A stretch of DNA of 5,607 bases, from positions 1-5,607 of the forward strand of contig JAKLHL010000107.1 of assembly GCA_022710165.1 (NCBI GenBank), in the 5' to 3' direction. The notes under the pieces are model-generated. The model was not told where the DNA came from. It saw nothing but the letters and a program-made list of their open reading frames with translations, and made no database searches. Of this stretch, positions 5,405-5,607 are shown piece by piece (within the stretch, counting starts at the first letter, position 1; each line of letters starts with the position of its first letter). Both the position numbers and the translations under genes were made by a program. The stretch comes from Bdellovibrionales bacterium. Lineage in GTDB: Bacteria; Bdellovibrionota; JAFGOL01.

Positions 5405-5607
5405 TCATCTTTTACTCGTAACCCCTATCTTTGGACAAAGTCTATTTATCTTACACGCTGAACACTTTGGTGAAACAGGTGTGCAAACAGTTTTTCCATA
5501 GCTCACCATCAAGAAATTTATTTTTCTCCAAAATTCCTTTGGCAGTATCTTTTTTAACTCATGATAGGTGTCAACAGGTGTTTTAGTCGCTGTAAAGCCG
5601 AGCCTGT
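5405..5607 (-). CDS. nth: endonuclease III, C-terminal part only (cut by window edge)
   Basis: Endonuclease III is a base-excision-repair DNA glycosylase and AP lyase that removes oxidised pyrimidines. Only the last 66 residues are inside the window; the rest, including the helix-hairpin-helix, catalytic Lys and Asp, lies beyond the right edge. The visible part begins RLGFTATKTP, matching the NRLGL..TKTP region after the catalytic Asp, continues through LPKEFWRKINFLMVSYGK, and ends with the [4Fe-4S] cluster signature C-x6-C-x2-C-x5-C at residues 41, 48, 51 and 57 of the visible part, then CPKIGVTSKR and TGA (5407-5405). All four cluster cysteines are present. The frame is intact up to the edge. 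MutY and other FeS glycosylases share this cluster, but the short tail right after it fits Nth better. It reads in the same direction as rimI-pyrK-pyrD. Confidence 0.88.
   Translation of the reverse strand, partial: RLGFTATKTPVDTYHELKKILPKEFWRKINFLMVSYGKTVCTPVSPKCSACKINRLCPKIGVTSKR

Noticed and set aside
5202..5408. 68-codon minus-strand frame starting with an ATG overlapping the nth stop
   Set aside because: The ATGA overlap is suggestive, but there is no ribosome site, the composition is unremarkable, no family resemblance is seen, and its end runs into the rimI N-terminal region in another frame.

Overview
The window is gene-dense and looks like chromosomal DNA from an uncultured prokaryote. 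It holds four conserved housekeeping or metabolic genes, the end of a fifth, and a divergent pair of unrecognised membrane-anchored proteins. A bacterium is the more likely source. Shine-Dalgarno-like sites precede pyrD and pyrK, sigma70-like hexamers lie between the divergent genes, and one membrane protein has a class III cyclase-like domain, which is mainly a bacterial family. Frequent ATA (Ile) and AGG/AGA (Arg) codons and a GQxSxEY prepilin-type leader would also suit an archaeon. The phylum cannot be fixed from the sequence; candidate-phylum bacteria such as Omnitrophota or Elusimicrobiota are only a guess.

Layout, left to right. (1) Positions 1-1297, plus strand: cysteinyl-tRNA synthetase, missing its N-terminus beyond the left edge. 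(2) Positions 1276-2295, minus strand: a protein with four membrane segments and a degenerate class III adenylyl/guanylyl cyclase homology domain, overlapping the cysS 3' end by 22 bp. (3) Positions 2324-3058, plus strand: a protein with a prepilin-like N-terminus, a glycine-rich linker, a charged segment and a C-terminal membrane helix. It is divergent from (2), with 28 bp between the start codons. (4) Positions 3062-5607, minus strand: a cluster read as nth (3' end only), a 189-bp spacer, rimI, pyrK, pyrD.

How the genes relate. pyrK and pyrD encode the two subunits of an NAD-dependent (class 1B) dihydroorotate dehydrogenase of pyrimidine synthesis. They are 1 nt apart, with the pyrD ribosome site inside the end of pyrK, and pyrK overlaps rimI by 19 nt, so all three are probably co-transcribed, possibly with nth. 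The divergent pair is the least understood part: a putative nucleotide-sensing or pseudo-cyclase membrane protein facing a pilin-like protein with unusual architecture. Their adjacency hints at shared control but proves no functional link.

No tRNA, rRNA, CRISPR array, insertion sequence or convincing rho-independent terminator was found by eye. The only stretch without a gene is 5216-5404, which contains a perfect 9-bp-arm palindrome and an 8-bp direct repeat.
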